From Saturnia japonica (taxonomy: Eukaryota; Arthropoda; Insecta; Lepidoptera; Saturniidae): a DNA stretch of 64,000 nt. The stretch lies in NCBI GenBank assembly GCA_033032175.1, contig CM065325.1:15714930-15778929 (forward strand), read 5' to 3'. Both the position numbers and the translations under genes were made by a program. The notes below the pieces were generated by a model that saw only the letters and a list, made by a program, of their open reading frames with translations, made no database searches and was not told where the DNA came from. Positions 1 to 10,625 of the stretch are shown one piece after another; the stretch's first letter is position 1; each line of letters starts with the position of its first letter.

Positions 1-626
1 CTTTATTGCCATTGTTGGCTAACATTTTACTAAAACTACTAACTCTCTACGAAACACGATAAAACAAGTATAACTTCAAAAATTCAAAATCAGGAATATC
101 CTGGTTTACATAGACATAACAGCTTTATTAACTACAAATTTCAAGTCCTTTAATTAAAGTTAAAAAAAAAACCTTATTATACTTTGTATTAAAGGATTCA
201 CGTAAAAATTCATAAGGCGTGGAAAGAAGAAAAAGCACACGTTATTAACAAATGTGTATGATTTTAACTATCGCCAAATAAATGCACGTTTAATGACTTA
301 ATTTTATTAATAAGGTCTATTAATAAATAATATCAGCCTGTTTGTGTTTGTTTGTTTTATACTACAAGAACATTTCTCTTGGTTTCCTCATGATGTCTTC
401 TTCACCGTCAGCCGATTGTATTACCAATTGAAATTAGTAAACGTACGCGAGTTTCGAAAACATTGTTGGTACCACGATATTCCGCCGATAAACCACTAGA
501 CCACCGCGATCTTTTTATAAGGTCCCTATTAGGACTTAATTAGGTGAGATTTGTTCTTAAAATAGTAAATATGTCACTGAGCTCGAATCATATAATAATA
601 CCAAAACGTTTACCTAAAACTTGTTC
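1..626. other. No gene recognised; AT-rich
   Basis: AT-rich sequence with frequent stops in all frames. A short stretch near 385-420 (TGATGTCTTCTTCACCG) resembles one near 21,130-21,165 and the central part of SINE-1, so it may be a SINE remnant. Confidence 0.5.
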
Positions 627-690
627 AATATTATTAGCATCTGGCTCTTACCGTCTCCCGCTGTTTCTTATAACAAGTCAAACCTAACCT
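627..690 (+). repeat. Fragment of the foldback family seen at 49,207-49,432
   Basis: Shares an ordered run of short matches with the left arm at 49,207-49,432: CAATATTA, TCTGGC, CTCCTGCT/CTCCCGCT, ATTTCT/TTTCTTA and ACAAGTCAAACCTAACC. Only one arm is present here. It ends in a short CCTAA run, which is part of the element rather than a telomere. Confidence 0.55.
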
Positions 691-1132
691 AACCTAGACA
701 CATCTTCCGTTAATGGCACAAGTATTTTGTTGGGAGTAAATAATATAATTAGGGGATATATAATGGTGACGAATATAACCTTTAGCGACAGAAATATCGT
801 TACCATTATAAATGAAACTAAAACGAACCTATTTGAAATTACTGTTAACAAAAATTTCAGCAGAGAGAATCGCTTGAAGCGCTAAAGCCGTGTACTGCGC
901 AAAATACACCTTCATGCGTTGTTGAACAGCACATAAAAGCGTGAAGTAATTGAAAAAGAGTGGGTTGGAAGGGTTTAAACATATCAAGTAAGTATATATA
1001 ATATATTTAATGAATTTGAAGATTATATAAAGCAGTTTTAACTATCTAAAAGTGGTTTATTTAATTAACTTAGCAAACATCTCTTCCCGAGGGAAGGAAC
1101 TGGTATAATTATCACGAGTATGTAGTTTATTT
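691..1132. other. No gene recognised
   Basis: AT-rich sequence. No open frame with recognisable protein similarity and no repeat that I can match elsewhere in the window. Confidence 0.5.
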
Positions 1133-1618
1133 ACTGCTGGCTGCTCCCGCGGCTGCGCTTGCGTGGACTACAAAATGCCGTCGATCGAGCACACGCGCAA
1201 AACGTCCTTTCTCCGTTCCTAGTTATTTTAAAAACAAAAATGCTTTTTCTGGATGATCCTTAGAAGATATAAATATGATATTGTTCACATTTTTGAAGGT
1301 TTATTTAAGAATTAGAATTATGTAGTACATTAATTTCCTATACAAATTATAGTTTACTCAGCGTTAGCCATTTAAGCGCCCCGAAATCATCGTTTTCCGG
1401 TAAGATTTTTGTATGCGCGGAATCCTAATTCTTTTCATAGAATAAAAGTAGCCTGTATTACTCCGTATAACGTTAGCTATCTGCCAGTGAAATTCTCATT
1501 AAATCGGTCAAATCGTTTCGGAAATTAGCCTGAATAATTAGATATGCAGGTAAAAAAAAAAGGATATTCCTTATAAAAACCGTATATACTTTCATATACA
1601 TTTAGTAATAAAAAGGCA
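1133..1618 (+). repeat. Rpt-1 copy 1
   Basis: Opens with a GCTCCCGCGGCTGCGCTTG-like head. The shared Rpt-1 order follows: CCTTAGAAGATA, TATGTAGTACATTAATTT, GTTTACTCAGCGTTAGCC, AAAAGTAGCCTG, CGTTTCGGAAATTA and TTCATATACATTTAGTAA. The same modules recur eight more times in the window. The copy is diverged and its 3' end fades out before the usual TCAATTTTATTAATTG terminus. No coding capacity is seen, so it is probably a non-autonomous element. Confidence 0.8.
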
Positions 1619-2399
1619 CTGTAACCTGCTGCCGGATCACCTTAGTTGTGTAAAAAAACAGAGGCAGTTATAAGGACGTCCGACAGAAATGAAAAATCAA
1701 TTTTCAATTTATAAACCAATTATAGCCTGAATTATTGCAGAGCATGTCAGTGACGCGAAATCACAAGACTTTAACCATCCAAAAATTCAAACACGAGTCA
1801 TATATATGTTCACAAGCCACTAATACTAAGCGTCGCTAGTTTGGCGCAAGCGTAATACGTCACGAGCATGTCGAGGTCATTTTATGACACGAAGGTCACG
1901 TGAACCCATAAGTTTGGTAATCGCTCAAAGCTACTAAGAAGTTTTCACTTCAAAAATATATAAGTAAATAAAAAAAAAATCTCTACAGAAATCTCCCGTC
2001 ACGTATAATTTATTATGCTCGCGTCTTTCATAATATTCCCTTAAAACTCAGTCAGTCATTTCGGTAATCTAAAAGGGCGGAGGTGTCACAAGCCAAGGCG
2101 CATTAACAATAAATTTCACGAGAGTGTATAATTTTGTTGTTTTCGTTTTTTTTAATATATATTTACTTGCAAGATATCTCGCGTCGGGCTGTCGCTTCGG
2201 GAGAAATATGGAAGCTACGCGCCGAGTTAATCCGTCCTCGACGAGACTTGTTGGGGAAACTTGTAAATAATTTTTATGATTCACATTAGAAGCTCGTAAG
2301 AGGTATATCTTTTATTTTTTATTTCTTTTATTATTTCAAAGCGTTATTTTTACGATGATAATATTACAGTCAAATAGGCTGAAATGGCTGTAAACACCT
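1619..2399. other. No gene recognised; possible regulatory motifs and one exon-like stretch
   Basis: Mostly AT-rich. Two AGGTCA half-sites (1874-1879 and 1893-1898), the second overlapping a CACGTG E-box (1897-1902), lie in an otherwise plain stretch. On the minus strand 2167-2259 has exon-like composition with plausible splice signals. Neither is strong enough to call as a feature. Confidence 0.4.
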
Positions 2400-2402
2400 T
2401 GA

Positions 2403-2535
2403 ACGATGGCTCAATGGTTGCGAGTGCGGATTGCGCGTCGATCGACATGGGTTCGAATCTCTGCAATGAGCGTGAACTTTCGGTGAAGGAAAACATTGTG
2501 ATAAAAACATAGCATATTGGTAGAATTTTTTTTAT
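2403..2535 (+). repeat. SINE-1 tRNA-like head
   Basis: A tRNA-type internal pol III promoter is visible. The A box TGGCTCAATGG (2407-2417) fits TRGYNNARNNG exactly. The B box GGTTCGAATCT (2450-2460) differs from GGTTCGANTCC at the last base. It continues into the SINE-1 middle module (GGTGAAGGAAAACAT, GTGATAAAA, ATAGCAT) and stops where the conserved body would follow. It is not a working tRNA gene, because the cloverleaf is not maintained. Confidence 0.8.
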
Positions 2536-2924
2536 TCAAGGCCGTTCAAATATTACGTAACGTAATTTGGGGATTTGGATATTGTAAAAGGTTACTATGA
2601 TTTACAAGGGTGGAAGGGGGTTCAAACAATGCGTTACGTAACATTGTTTTTTTTTTTTTAATTTAAAGTAAAAACATGGCTATCTAAATTTCACAAGATC
2701 GCAACATTTTTCGTTTATGTTTTACAGGGAACCCCTCGATTGTATTGTACGTCATTTTTATTTTATTGTCCCAAATTGGCAACCCTTTTTTGTTTGTTTC
2801 ACGGGGAATCCCTCGACTGTATTAGTAGCCAGTTTGGTTAAAGTGAGTGAACATACTCTGTAATGTCCTCGAAACAGGGAGATTTGCATCATCAGCTATT
2901 CTTGGCCTATAAAAGCACTCACGC
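2536..2924. repeat. Unassigned repeat-like DNA with TTACGTAAC palindromes and a short direct repeat
   Basis: TTACGTAA cores occur near 2553-2567 and 2631-2642, about 75 bases apart around a G-rich spacer. A ~21-bp imperfect direct repeat (core CCCTCGAYTGTATT) occurs at 2726-2746 and 2803-2823. No coding sequence is recognised. Confidence 0.4.
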
Positions 2925-3040
2925 AAGGGGCTAGCTACTACCTTCAAATTATAAATGTGTCGCCAAACACCTATAGGTGTATTCCGTCGGCTGTACTTGA
3001 GAGCGAGTTCCACAACTAGGTTTAGCGTGTTACCTATATT
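2925..3040 (+). repeat. SINE-1 body fragment
   Basis: Carries the SINE-1 body in order: CTAGCTACTACC, TCGCCAAACACCTATAGG, TGTATTCCG, CTTGAGAGC and AGGTTTAGCGTGTTACC. The same order is found at 4,247, 46,345 and 62,067, and on the minus strand at 25,155. The tRNA head is absent, so this is a partial copy. Confidence 0.75.
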
Positions 3041-3104
3041 TCTTTTCATCCCCTTTTTCACTATCTTCAAAAAAAGAGCAGGTTTTTTTATATTCGATCA
3101 GCGG

Positions 3105-3250
3105 TAACTTATTTATTTATGAACACATTTAGATAATTCTTTTGTCCTTGGAAAGGGACTACCTTATGGGTGGTCCCATTTTAATCTCATTAGCATTGGA
3201 CCTTCGAATTCGAAGATACACATGGGAACGCTTCAAAATCAATTTTTTAT
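3105..3250 (+). repeat. Rpt-4 copy 1
   Basis: Ordered matches with copies at 32,450 and 50,505: TTTATGAAC, ATTTTAAT, CATTAGCATTGGACCTTCGA and CGAAGATACACA. No open reading frame, and no terminal repeat is visible. Confidence 0.65.
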
Positions 3251-4246
3251 TGTGTTTTGTGATAGCTGCACTTGAGTGTTCGACCTCTTAGAAATATCTC
3301 TATCTGCAGTCACGTCGTCGTTTAACACCAGGCAAAACTGTTGTAAAACAATAAAGAAGGGCTCAATATCAACAAGAACTCTGAAGAACTAACAGAAAGA
3401 AAATCATTTACAAATACAAACGTAGATACGAATCTGAAGAGACAGGTCCTCGTAAAAACGTGGTTCGTCTGAAATACCCTGAGTCAACGGCCCGCATTTT
3501 CGTTTCACAAGAGGCCCACTCCTTTCAATCTTGCAATTTGCAACGAAAACACTCCTTTTTGTGACCGAACCGAGTTGCGAGCGCAAAAGAGTTATTCGGC
3601 TCCCTACGCGTCCCATTGAGGCGCGCCGACGAATCGGGCCTCCCGTTTTTTTTCTTCTTTCGAGCGCCTTTCAGTCTTCATAAAAGAGGTTGTCAATATT
3701 TTGAGCGCCGTGAATGAACCTCTGTAGTACATGTCATTGAAGACTTGAGTGTGTTGTTGTCCATTGCATCAATGTAACTTTTTTTTTTGTAACTATAATT
3801 TTTTAGAGTACCGAGTAATTCATGTTCAATCTAGATATATGATATCTAGACGTATAATATCGATGTGTTGGTATGATTTTTCTTTTAGTCTAGTGTCAAC
3901 AATAATATGGACAACAGCGAGATAGGAGTGCCGTCGGATTAGAAATTACACATTAGTAAGTATGTAAACTAAAAAATAATTATATATTATACATTTATAT
4001 CAAATTGACCCCCAAAGAAGTAAACCTACAGATAAAAATTGTATACAATGTAAATTAAAAGAATATACTTGGTATCGTGTTTTTAGCGAAATCAACCCTA
4101 AGAAACTTTTTTTTGTATTCATATATTTTAAGGGCTTTTATGCAATTCGCACACGTCGTTCCCATCGTAGTATAAACATATAAACACATTATATGCATAA
4201 TTTAATAATAAAATTCAATAGATTTGAACATACAAAACTGATTTGA
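3251..4246. other. No gene recognised
   Basis: A CpG-rich patch lies at about 3,580-3,660 in otherwise AT-rich DNA. A 70-codon open frame opposite it (3,404-3,616, minus) has no recognisable similarity. The rest is featureless apart from T-rich runs. Confidence 0.45.
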
Positions 4247-4395
4247 AAACCTGTCGCCAAGCACCTATAGGAATGTTCCGGCAGCTGCACTTTAAAGACA
4301 GTCTTCCACTAGGCTTAGCGTGTTACCACCATCTTGGTCCACATAGTCACTTAATATCAGGTGAGATTATGGCCAAAGGCTAAACCTATAACGAA
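4247..4395 (+). repeat. SINE-1 body copy
   Basis: A well preserved SINE-1 body: GTCGCCAAGCACCTATAGG, GTTCCGGCAGCTGCACTT, CAGTCTTCCACTAGGC, TTAGCGTGTTACCA and TCACTTAATATCAGGTGAG, then GGCTAAACC. The tRNA head is missing. Confidence 0.8.
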
Positions 4396-4990
4396 TATAA
4401 GTCGAATGGAGTTTCTCAAGTCGGTCTCTAAAAGGTTAGTTCAGGAGTAATTACAGGCCTAAAAAAACACTCCCATAATAATCAGACGTACGCACACATG
4501 TTAATTAACACTCTCACACACATTACTTAATAAACATCTTATTAAATACATTCATACAAACTTAGGTTAGGTATAATTATAAAATATAATTTATGTACAT
4601 ACTACTTCATAATTGGCACTTTAGAATTATATTATAATTATTTTTCAATTTTTAAAATGTGCTGTGAAGTTTGTATATCTAAATAAATAAAAAAATATCA
4701 AACGGTTGAACTCGAAAAGCGACGAGCATAAGTGAATCACTGTGAAGGGGTTTTTCACGGTATGCATGGTGGTCACAACTTGCAACCCAGTCGGACTGTA
4801 CATTCATACCGCCACGATGCTTATTCCTCCTTCGAAACTCATTACTATGCAGATGTGGTCGACTGGAGCATCTCATGTTTTATTAGACCACTTTACACCC
4901 CATCGTTATGGACTCCTTATTCGTAAGTAAAAGCTGATTAAAGATACAAATATTCTGACGCGATATCTAATAGCGGACTCACCGATAGTC
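4396..4990. other. No gene recognised
   Basis: AT-rich to 4,678. The stretch 4,700-4,930 is more balanced in base composition and open on both strands for about 60 codons, with no recognisable protein. It may be an unclassified repeat. Confidence 0.4.
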
Positions 4991-5002
4991 AGTTTTAAAA
5001 GT
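4991..5002. repeat. Target-site duplication of the 5,003-5,350 LINE copy
   Basis: AGTTTTAAAAGT here matches 5,351-5,362 exactly. The pair brackets a minus-strand LINE 3' end with its poly(A) tail (poly-T on this strand), as expected of target-primed reverse transcription. Confidence 0.85.
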
Positions 5003-5350
5003 TTTTTTTTTAGAACTGACTACACTGTTAGCCTGAGAGCTATCTAAAAATAGAGCCGCTGTTGGCTTTTACAACTTTACCGGGCTTAAGGCGGCCGCGG
5101 CAACATTTGACAAGGATGCCAAAGTGGCCGGACCTCGGCTTGGGCTGTTGCCGCGATTGCAGTTAAGACACGATCTTACTAATTCCCTATCCCTAAAATT
5201 CGAGCTCAACTAACATATTCATACATACATGTCCCTGCTTCCTGGAAACAAGGAATAATATGTATATATGTATTAAGTGATCATATAATCTAAACTAACT
5301 AGCGTAAAAAAGAAAAAAAGGTTCCTTACAGAACCTATGTGGTGTGCACA
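5003..5350 (-). mobile_element. 5'-truncated Jockey-like LINE 3' end
   Basis: Read on the minus strand it ends in CTAACAGTGTAGTCAGTTCT followed by ten A residues. It shares the 3' region of the Jockey-like LINE at 8,175-8,767: GCCCAAGCCGAGGTCCGGCC, CACTTTGGCA, and an AGCTGTAAAAGCC-like block. Only 3' untranslated sequence is present. Perfect flanking duplications (4,991-5,002 and 5,351-5,362) set both ends. Confidence 0.85.
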
Positions 5351-5362
5351 AGTTTTAAAAGT
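5351..5362. repeat. Target-site duplication, right copy
   Basis: AGTTTTAAAAGT, identical to 4,991-5,002. Confidence 0.85.
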
Positions 5363-6084
5363 GGTGTCTGTAACGTGTGGCAGTGGAAACACGCACATAT
5401 CGCGCCTACTCTTTTGAAATAGCTCAAAGCCAATTAGACGCGGCGACACAGCGAGCGCCCCGGCGCGCGGCGCGGCACCCGACAGCTGTTGTATGGCGAA
5501 TGTTTTCCTTAGACGTAGTCATCCTTTTATGAAACTTTGTTAGACTTCGTTGGTGTATCAGATAGTGCCAGTGAAAAACTACACATTATCTTTACTTGTA
5601 ACTTGAAATACTCACTTACCTATACGTTAAAGCTTGGGGGAGTTTATGGTGGAAACTCGATTGAACATACTCGTATATTATAATAATGATTTTAATTGGA
5701 CCTATGTCTTGCGTGATTATATCATATTTTCGGCCATTTTGGCAATGTTTCACGATTTATAATAAAAAAAGTTATAGCAGCATGATGTAACGGAACTATT
5801 CGGGATGGTAAACCATTACTAATACAAAAATAATCAAATAAATGTTATGCAGTTAGCTTAAATACATTATTAATTGCGAGATTGTAGGGTTGTACAGCTC
5901 GAAATGGACGCGAAGACCATCCGTATGCAAAAAGATTTGTCATAGTGAGCCTTATGTGCGTCGGCTTTCGGGATTATACGATGCATATACCAAAGCCCCA
6001 TGTAGCCTATCATAACTGTTCTTCCCGCAAGTACTAATTATTTTAATTTTTCTTTATCTCCTAAACTATGTGTACAAATAACAT
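5363..6084. other. CpG-dense patch, then AT-rich DNA; no gene recognised
   Basis: About 5,395-5,500 is very rich in CpG and GCGC in a strongly AT-rich setting. No convincing open frame, promoter element or splice pair is seen with it. The remainder to 6,084 is AT-rich and unassigned. Confidence 0.45.
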
Positions 6085-6565
6085 ATTATGAAGAGCAAAA
6101 TTTAACTTCATAAAATTATCTTTATGATGAAGTAACTTTTGTTTGTAAGGATTAATATGACATGTCTAAAAATAATGCTTATTAATCCCTTTTTAATTTT
6201 CAATAAATCTCTGACACAAAATACCTTATTGTGGCTTATGTATAAGATATAGGCATATGCAATTGTGTTTTTTTTTTTAATATACTAAGGATAAATATTT
6301 TTGTAGAACATTGTATTTCCGTATCATTAACGATTACGGCAGATCACGCAGATAAAGCAGTTCGAAAGGGCCTCGAATTCCGACTTACGTAACAAAAATA
6401 AATATTTAAGTCTAGATGAGAGTTGTAGCCTAATTTTATATAGCCTATACTATTCCTCGTGAGTTTAGTTATCATATTTAAAAATAATTTTTTGAATCCA
6501 ATTGGTAGTTCCAGAGATTAGCGTGTTTAAACAAACAATTAAACTCTTCGGTTCTATTATACATA
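6085..6565 (+). repeat. Rpt-3 copy 1
   Basis: Matches the copy at 53,346-53,950 in order: GTAAGGATTAATAT, AAATACCTTATTGTGGCT, GTATAAGATATAGGCATATG, GTAGAACATT, ATTCCGACTTACGTAAC, TATAGCCTATACTATTC and TAGTTCCAGAGATTAGCG, then AAACAAACAATTAAACTC. Non-coding. The 5' head is decayed. Confidence 0.75.
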
Positions 6566-6947
6566 TAAAATATTTTTACCCATTACTCGGGTAAAGTTTA
6601 GAAGTTTACAACACCATTCTGTTACGCATACAAGCGTCATTTCAATTAATCACTACACAGTATGTTCTATCCCCCCCAAAGCCTCGGGGGTTATTGCTTT
6701 TGGGCAGTGGAAGACTTGATCATACGAACTTTCGGTGGATATATAGATAAAACAATTGCCTGCGTTTTCGCAGGGCTGGACTAAATTTATAACAACTCAT
6801 CAGCTCACCATTATCGGCGTTCGTGCTAACACGAGAAGATCCACAAGTAATTGTCAAGCGGATAGGAAGGGAACAGCTGTAGTCAAGTCAAAGTTGTGTT
6901 CACCTCCAGCTTGTCAAAAACCATTTCGCCCCGTGACCAGGCTTCAT
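6566..6947. other. No gene recognised
   Basis: Contains a C-run/G-run stem near 6,668-6,692 (CCCCCCCC ... GGGGG) and a 65-codon open frame (6,756-6,953) with no recognisable similarity. Confidence 0.4.
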
Positions 6948-7372
6948 GTGTGATCCTTAGAAGATAGACATATGCTCTTGCTAACTTTCTTGTAAGATTT
7001 TTTAATGTCTACATTTATGTAGTACATTAATTTATTATATGTGTTATGGTATACTCAGCGTAAGCCATTTAAGCGCCCGAATTGATTTACCATGACCAGT
7101 TTCTTTTTATTTGCGCGAAACCCACATTTTTTTTCTAAAATAATAGTATCCTAAGTTACTTCCTAAAAGATCAGCTATCTACTAGAGTGAAAGTGCCGTC
7201 AAAATTAATTTAATAATTACGGAGATTACCCGGATAAAACAGGCGACAGACAAAAATTTTAAAAATTGTTTTTGTTCTAGTTACCGTTTATACTTTAATA
7301 TGCAATTTAGTGAAAGGCTTTTATTTTGACCTTAAAAAAAGACATTTCAAGTTTATTACTTGTATAGATAAA
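6948..7372 (+). repeat. Rpt-1 copy 2, lacking its 5' end
   Basis: Begins at the internal TGATCCTTAGAAGATAGAC module and continues through TATGTAGTACATTAATTT, ACTCAGCGTAAGCCATTTAA, CACCATGACCAG-like sequence, GGAGATTACCCGGA and GACAGACAAAAATTT to a TTATTACTTGTATAGATAAA terminus. Confidence 0.8.
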
Positions 7373-7815
7373 TAACTAAACAACACATCGGCTTAAACAG
7401 CCTTACTTAACCACATAATTTACAGTAATATATTTATAACAAAACTTTAACAACGGTTAAACGAATTAACCTGCGAATTGAGTTTACACATTAGATAAGT
7501 GAGTTATCACAATAAATAAATATACTTTTCAACTGGTTCCAAACTTGTCATATAAAAGTTAGTTAAGCGAGACGACCCAGGAATTCTCACAGCACTCGTA
7601 ATAACTTAAACTTAGTAGACATCCACTTAAACACGTAGGAAAGCGTCTGTAATGCAAAGACGGAAACTTTGACAGAAAAAGCGAGCTTCTCTATTCTTCT
7701 TCTGTTTCTTTCCTCGGTAGATATTTTGATATACTGTTCTAATGAGTAGAAGTACTGAGGACGATGTCGTGCTTTCATATTTGTGACATTGTTTATGATT
7801 CATGGAATTATAATA
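7373..7815. other. No gene recognised
   Basis: AT-rich. The only open frame (minus, 7,587-7,778) is short and unlike any protein I know. Confidence 0.4.
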
Positions 7816-8166
7816 TTAATACGTGAAGCAAAAACTTTCTACCCCTTTTTAAGCGTATTGCATGCACGAAAGATTATGAGATTTGGCATGGTTAAAGTTT
7901 ATATATGGAGAAGGAGTGTAAACAGCTAAAATGTACGTATAATATCTGTTACTAATATATAAAAAAAAAATTAATACTACGACTCCTAACCCGACAAGTG
8001 CCATTGAACTTAGACGATTTCCAAAAATATTAACATTGTCACTCAATGATTAGTGACAGCAAGTGATATAATACTCATTGTTTAGGTTCATACTGCAAAT
8101 GTCAAACAGAAAATAGTCTATGATTAAAAATTCACTGGTCGAATTTCGATCATTGGGCTAGCTAAC
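7816..8166 (+). repeat. Rpt-2 copy 1
   Basis: Starts TAATACGTGAAGCAAAAACT and runs through AAGCGTATTGCATGCACG, GGCATGGTTAAAGTTTATAT, ATCTGTTACTAATATAT, GACAGCAAGTGATATAATAC, TTTAGGTTCATA and CAAACAGAAAATAGTCTATG to GATCATTGGGCTAGCTA. Three other copies share this order. Non-coding. A terminus near CTAG is compatible with a Helitron-like element but does not prove it. Confidence 0.75.
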
Positions 8167-8174
8167 ATATTTAT

Positions 8175-8767
8175 CTGCATCCTTCGAAGAAAGCCGCGAT
8201 GCTCTTCGACGCGGATTCCTCACGGTTGCCGTGGAGGCTCAAACCTCTGAAACTCTACGGTAATCCGATACCCTTTGTAAGAGAGACCAAATATCTAGGT
8301 GTAACCCTAGATAGTATGCTTTCTTTTAGACCCCACGCCCGTACAGGGCCGCTTGGGTCCTGGGCCGTTTACATCCTCTGTTATGTTTGGTAAGTAAAAT
8401 GTCTACGAGACATAAGCTTACACTTTATAAGATGTGCATCCGTCCGATTATGACGTATAGTAGCGCAGCGTTCATACATATGTCCGAATCGAACTTTAAA
8501 CGGTTACAAACAATTCAGAATAGGTATCTCTATCGCCTCACCGGGGCCCCTAGGTATATTCGAAGTGAAGATCGCGACCTAATTGTATACGCGACGACCG
8601 CCCGAGCCGAGGTCCGGCCACTTTGGCACCCTCGCGCGAGTCGTCCAAACAACTTTCGCAGCTGAGTGCCCTCTGCGCTCGCCCCCAAGTCCGGTGAAGC
8701 TGTAAAAGCCGCAGCGGCTTCAGGGCCCCTAAGGCTAATAGTGTAGACAGACAAAAAAAAAAATTAT
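8175..8767 (+). pseudogene. Jockey-like LINE: RT C-terminal fragment and 3' UTR
   Basis: Two reading frames carry the C-terminal part of a Jockey-clade LINE reverse transcriptase: YLGVTLDS (thumb), then LTLYKMCIRPIMTYSS and LQTIQNRYLYRLTGAPRYI, all standard for the region downstream of the catalytic core. They are joined by a frameshift near 8,336-8,345. The catalytic fingers and palm are absent. From about 8,575 the sequence is the same 3' UTR found at 5,003-5,350, 30,790-30,869 and 41,581-42,129, ending TAATAGTGTAGACAGAC and poly(A). It is therefore a 5'-truncated dead copy that ties the short 3'-UTR repeats to their parent LINE. The clade is from motif recognition only. Confidence 0.8.
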
Positions 8768-9220
8768 CTGCTGTTCAGTTAGTCTATAAGAGTAAGCATA
8801 CTCCTCGCTCTTCGTTCGGTCCCCGCGCCCTATTTGCCTTAGTACTTTACTTACTAGGGGTGCGATACCAGGGAACTTAAAAGTGGTGCACCTCAGGCAA
8901 ATTCGACCAACTTTTGGCCGGCGGCTGATATCCTTACCAGCTACTCACAGACTCTTTTAGTTATCAATAGATGACGGAACAAGAGCTGGATTGGCGTACA
9001 CACACTGCTGCCCTGTAGGAGAGGAGAGGAGTTTTCTCACTGCTCTCGTTGATTATCTTATAATTCCAGGAGTATGTTTTTCCTCTCCGACTGCGATCGA
9101 GAGCCTTGGCTTTATCACCTGGGCCGTGAGGTAGAAAACACCTATAAAAATCACTTGAGAAATTAATATTTGTAACGTGCTGTATACATAGATTTTATTA
9201 ATATTGTAATACTTACTATC
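8768..9220. other. No gene recognised
   Basis: More GC-balanced than its surroundings. One frame stays open for about 55 codons around 8,960-9,132 but matches nothing I recognise. It may be an unclassified repeat. Confidence 0.35.
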
Positions 9221-9750
9221 CATACTAATATTATAAATGAGAAAATAACTCTGTCTGTCTGTCTGTTACGTTTACACGTCTACACCGCTAAACCAATTTT
9301 GATGAATTTTGGTATAGAGAAAGATTGGACCTTGGGAAAGGACATAGGGTACTTTTTGTAGCAAAAATAAAACTTTAAGGGTGAAAAATAGGAGAGGCAA
9401 GTATGTAAGAGGGAAATATCAGCTTCCGTGACAACCGTTTTGTTGATTTGAAGTGACAGTATATATTGTCAAAAAAAAGTTATTCAAAAAGTTTAATTTT
9501 CATTATGTAGACGGGAAACATACATCATACTATAATTAAGAGCCTATAAGAATTGTTAATATTGCGCTAAAAATTGTACATTAGAATAATAATTTTCAAC
9601 CGATTTTGATGAAAATTGTACACGGGAAATAGGTGCCATTCCTCAATTGATACGGCATATGAATTGTCAACACTATGACTAAAAATAAAGGGATTTAAAT
9701 AGTCGTAGCGTAGTAAGAAACGCGTTCAGAGCCGCGGGCATACTGCTAGT
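9221..9750 (-). repeat. Lep-like element copy 1
   Basis: Bounded by TACTAATATTATAAATGAG on the left and GCCGCGGGCATACTGCTAGT on the right. It contains a CTGTCTGTCTGTCTG run and AACCAATTTTGATGAATTTT. I recognise this layout from a repeat widespread in Lepidoptera, often described as Helitron-like. Read on the minus strand it opens ACTAGCAGTATGCCCGCGGC, closely like the head of Rpt-1. Non-coding. Confidence 0.75.
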
Positions 9751-9778
9751 TTATTTATATATTTGTATGTATCTATTT

Positions 9779-10043
9779 CATAACATATCATACCATCACG
9801 CCTATATTCCCCGAAGGGTTAGGCAGAGGTGTACTAATGTAAACCCACATTTCGCCGGGTTTGTTTTTAGGTCCCATGTAATAGGGGGCGAGCCTATTGC
9901 CATTGATCGGGCACGAAACCAAACTCCGAGCTGCTACTGAGAATTTCATAGGAAAAACCCAATAACACTTTGCTCGACCTGGAATTCGATACCCAGGACC
10001 TCGCTCATAGCAGTCGCGCTTACGACCATTAGGCTAAAGAGGC
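9779..10043 (-). repeat. SINE-2 copy 1
   Basis: On the minus strand it starts with a tRNA-like head (A box TAGCCTAATGG at 10,026-10,036; weaker B box GGTATCGAATTCC near 9,980-9,995). It continues through a body including GCCCCCTATTACATGGGACC and CCCTTCGGGGAATATAGGCG to GTGATGGTATGATATGTTAT. A second copy lies at 33,511-33,695. Pol III-type retroposon. Confidence 0.8.
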
Positions 10044-10625
10044 AGTTAACTTATGTGTCTATTAACCGGTATGATATTGCCGACTGGCGATAGATTGCTG
10101 TTGTTTCGGTGGGCGACATGTTTTTGGATTATAGAGTGGGGTACAGTGTGGTCACATTGTCGTCCTAAAATATTTAAAAAAAAAAACTATTTTGTAATGG
10201 GCCTGGCGTTGGCGTTGTTCATAATCGACGGTAACCAGTTACCATCAAATGGATCGTCAGTATATGTATCGCAGCTTAGCATAAAAAATATTATTCAACA
10301 AAGCATTATATCTTAAAGAAATTGTTTTGTAAATATCCGAAAATGTTTATTCAATATTTCTTTTAGGGTAAAAAAATTAATAAGGGTTGCTGTTGAAACC
10401 AATAATTCTAACGTACAAGTATTAAAAGAAAGGAATCACATCTAAAACGTATATATTTTCCACAATAAATGGAATCTTCCGGACGCAGTTCGATCATTAG
10501 CACGGAATAGACCACCGGAGTCCGGAGGTGTTGAACCGGGTTTACGTGACAGTTATGTTCATAAGCAAGTGCGGATAAATCTATACTAATTTAAACTATT
10601 TAAACTCTTAAGATTGTCGTTGTTA
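10044..10625. other. No gene recognised
   Basis: An 87-codon open frame at 10,053-10,316 shows no recognisable motif. The rest is AT-rich. Confidence 0.4.

Noticed and set aside
674..690. CCTAACCTAACCTA, resembling the insect telomere repeat (TTAGG)n
   Set aside because: Under three units long and contained within the end of the foldback-family fragment. Not a telomere.
2403..2535. Possible tRNA gene (A and B boxes present); also 9,779-10,043, 42,391-42,555 and 52,626-52,800
   Set aside because: Boxes are continued by SINE bodies and the acceptor and anticodon stems do not pair well. These are SINE heads, not tRNA genes.
8960..9132. A 55-codon open frame with some coding-like composition
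   Set aside because: No recognisable motif, no start or stop logic, and immediate repeats on both sides.
10053..10316. 87-codon open frame
   Set aside because: Random-looking residues, low-complexity lysine run, no similarity recognised.
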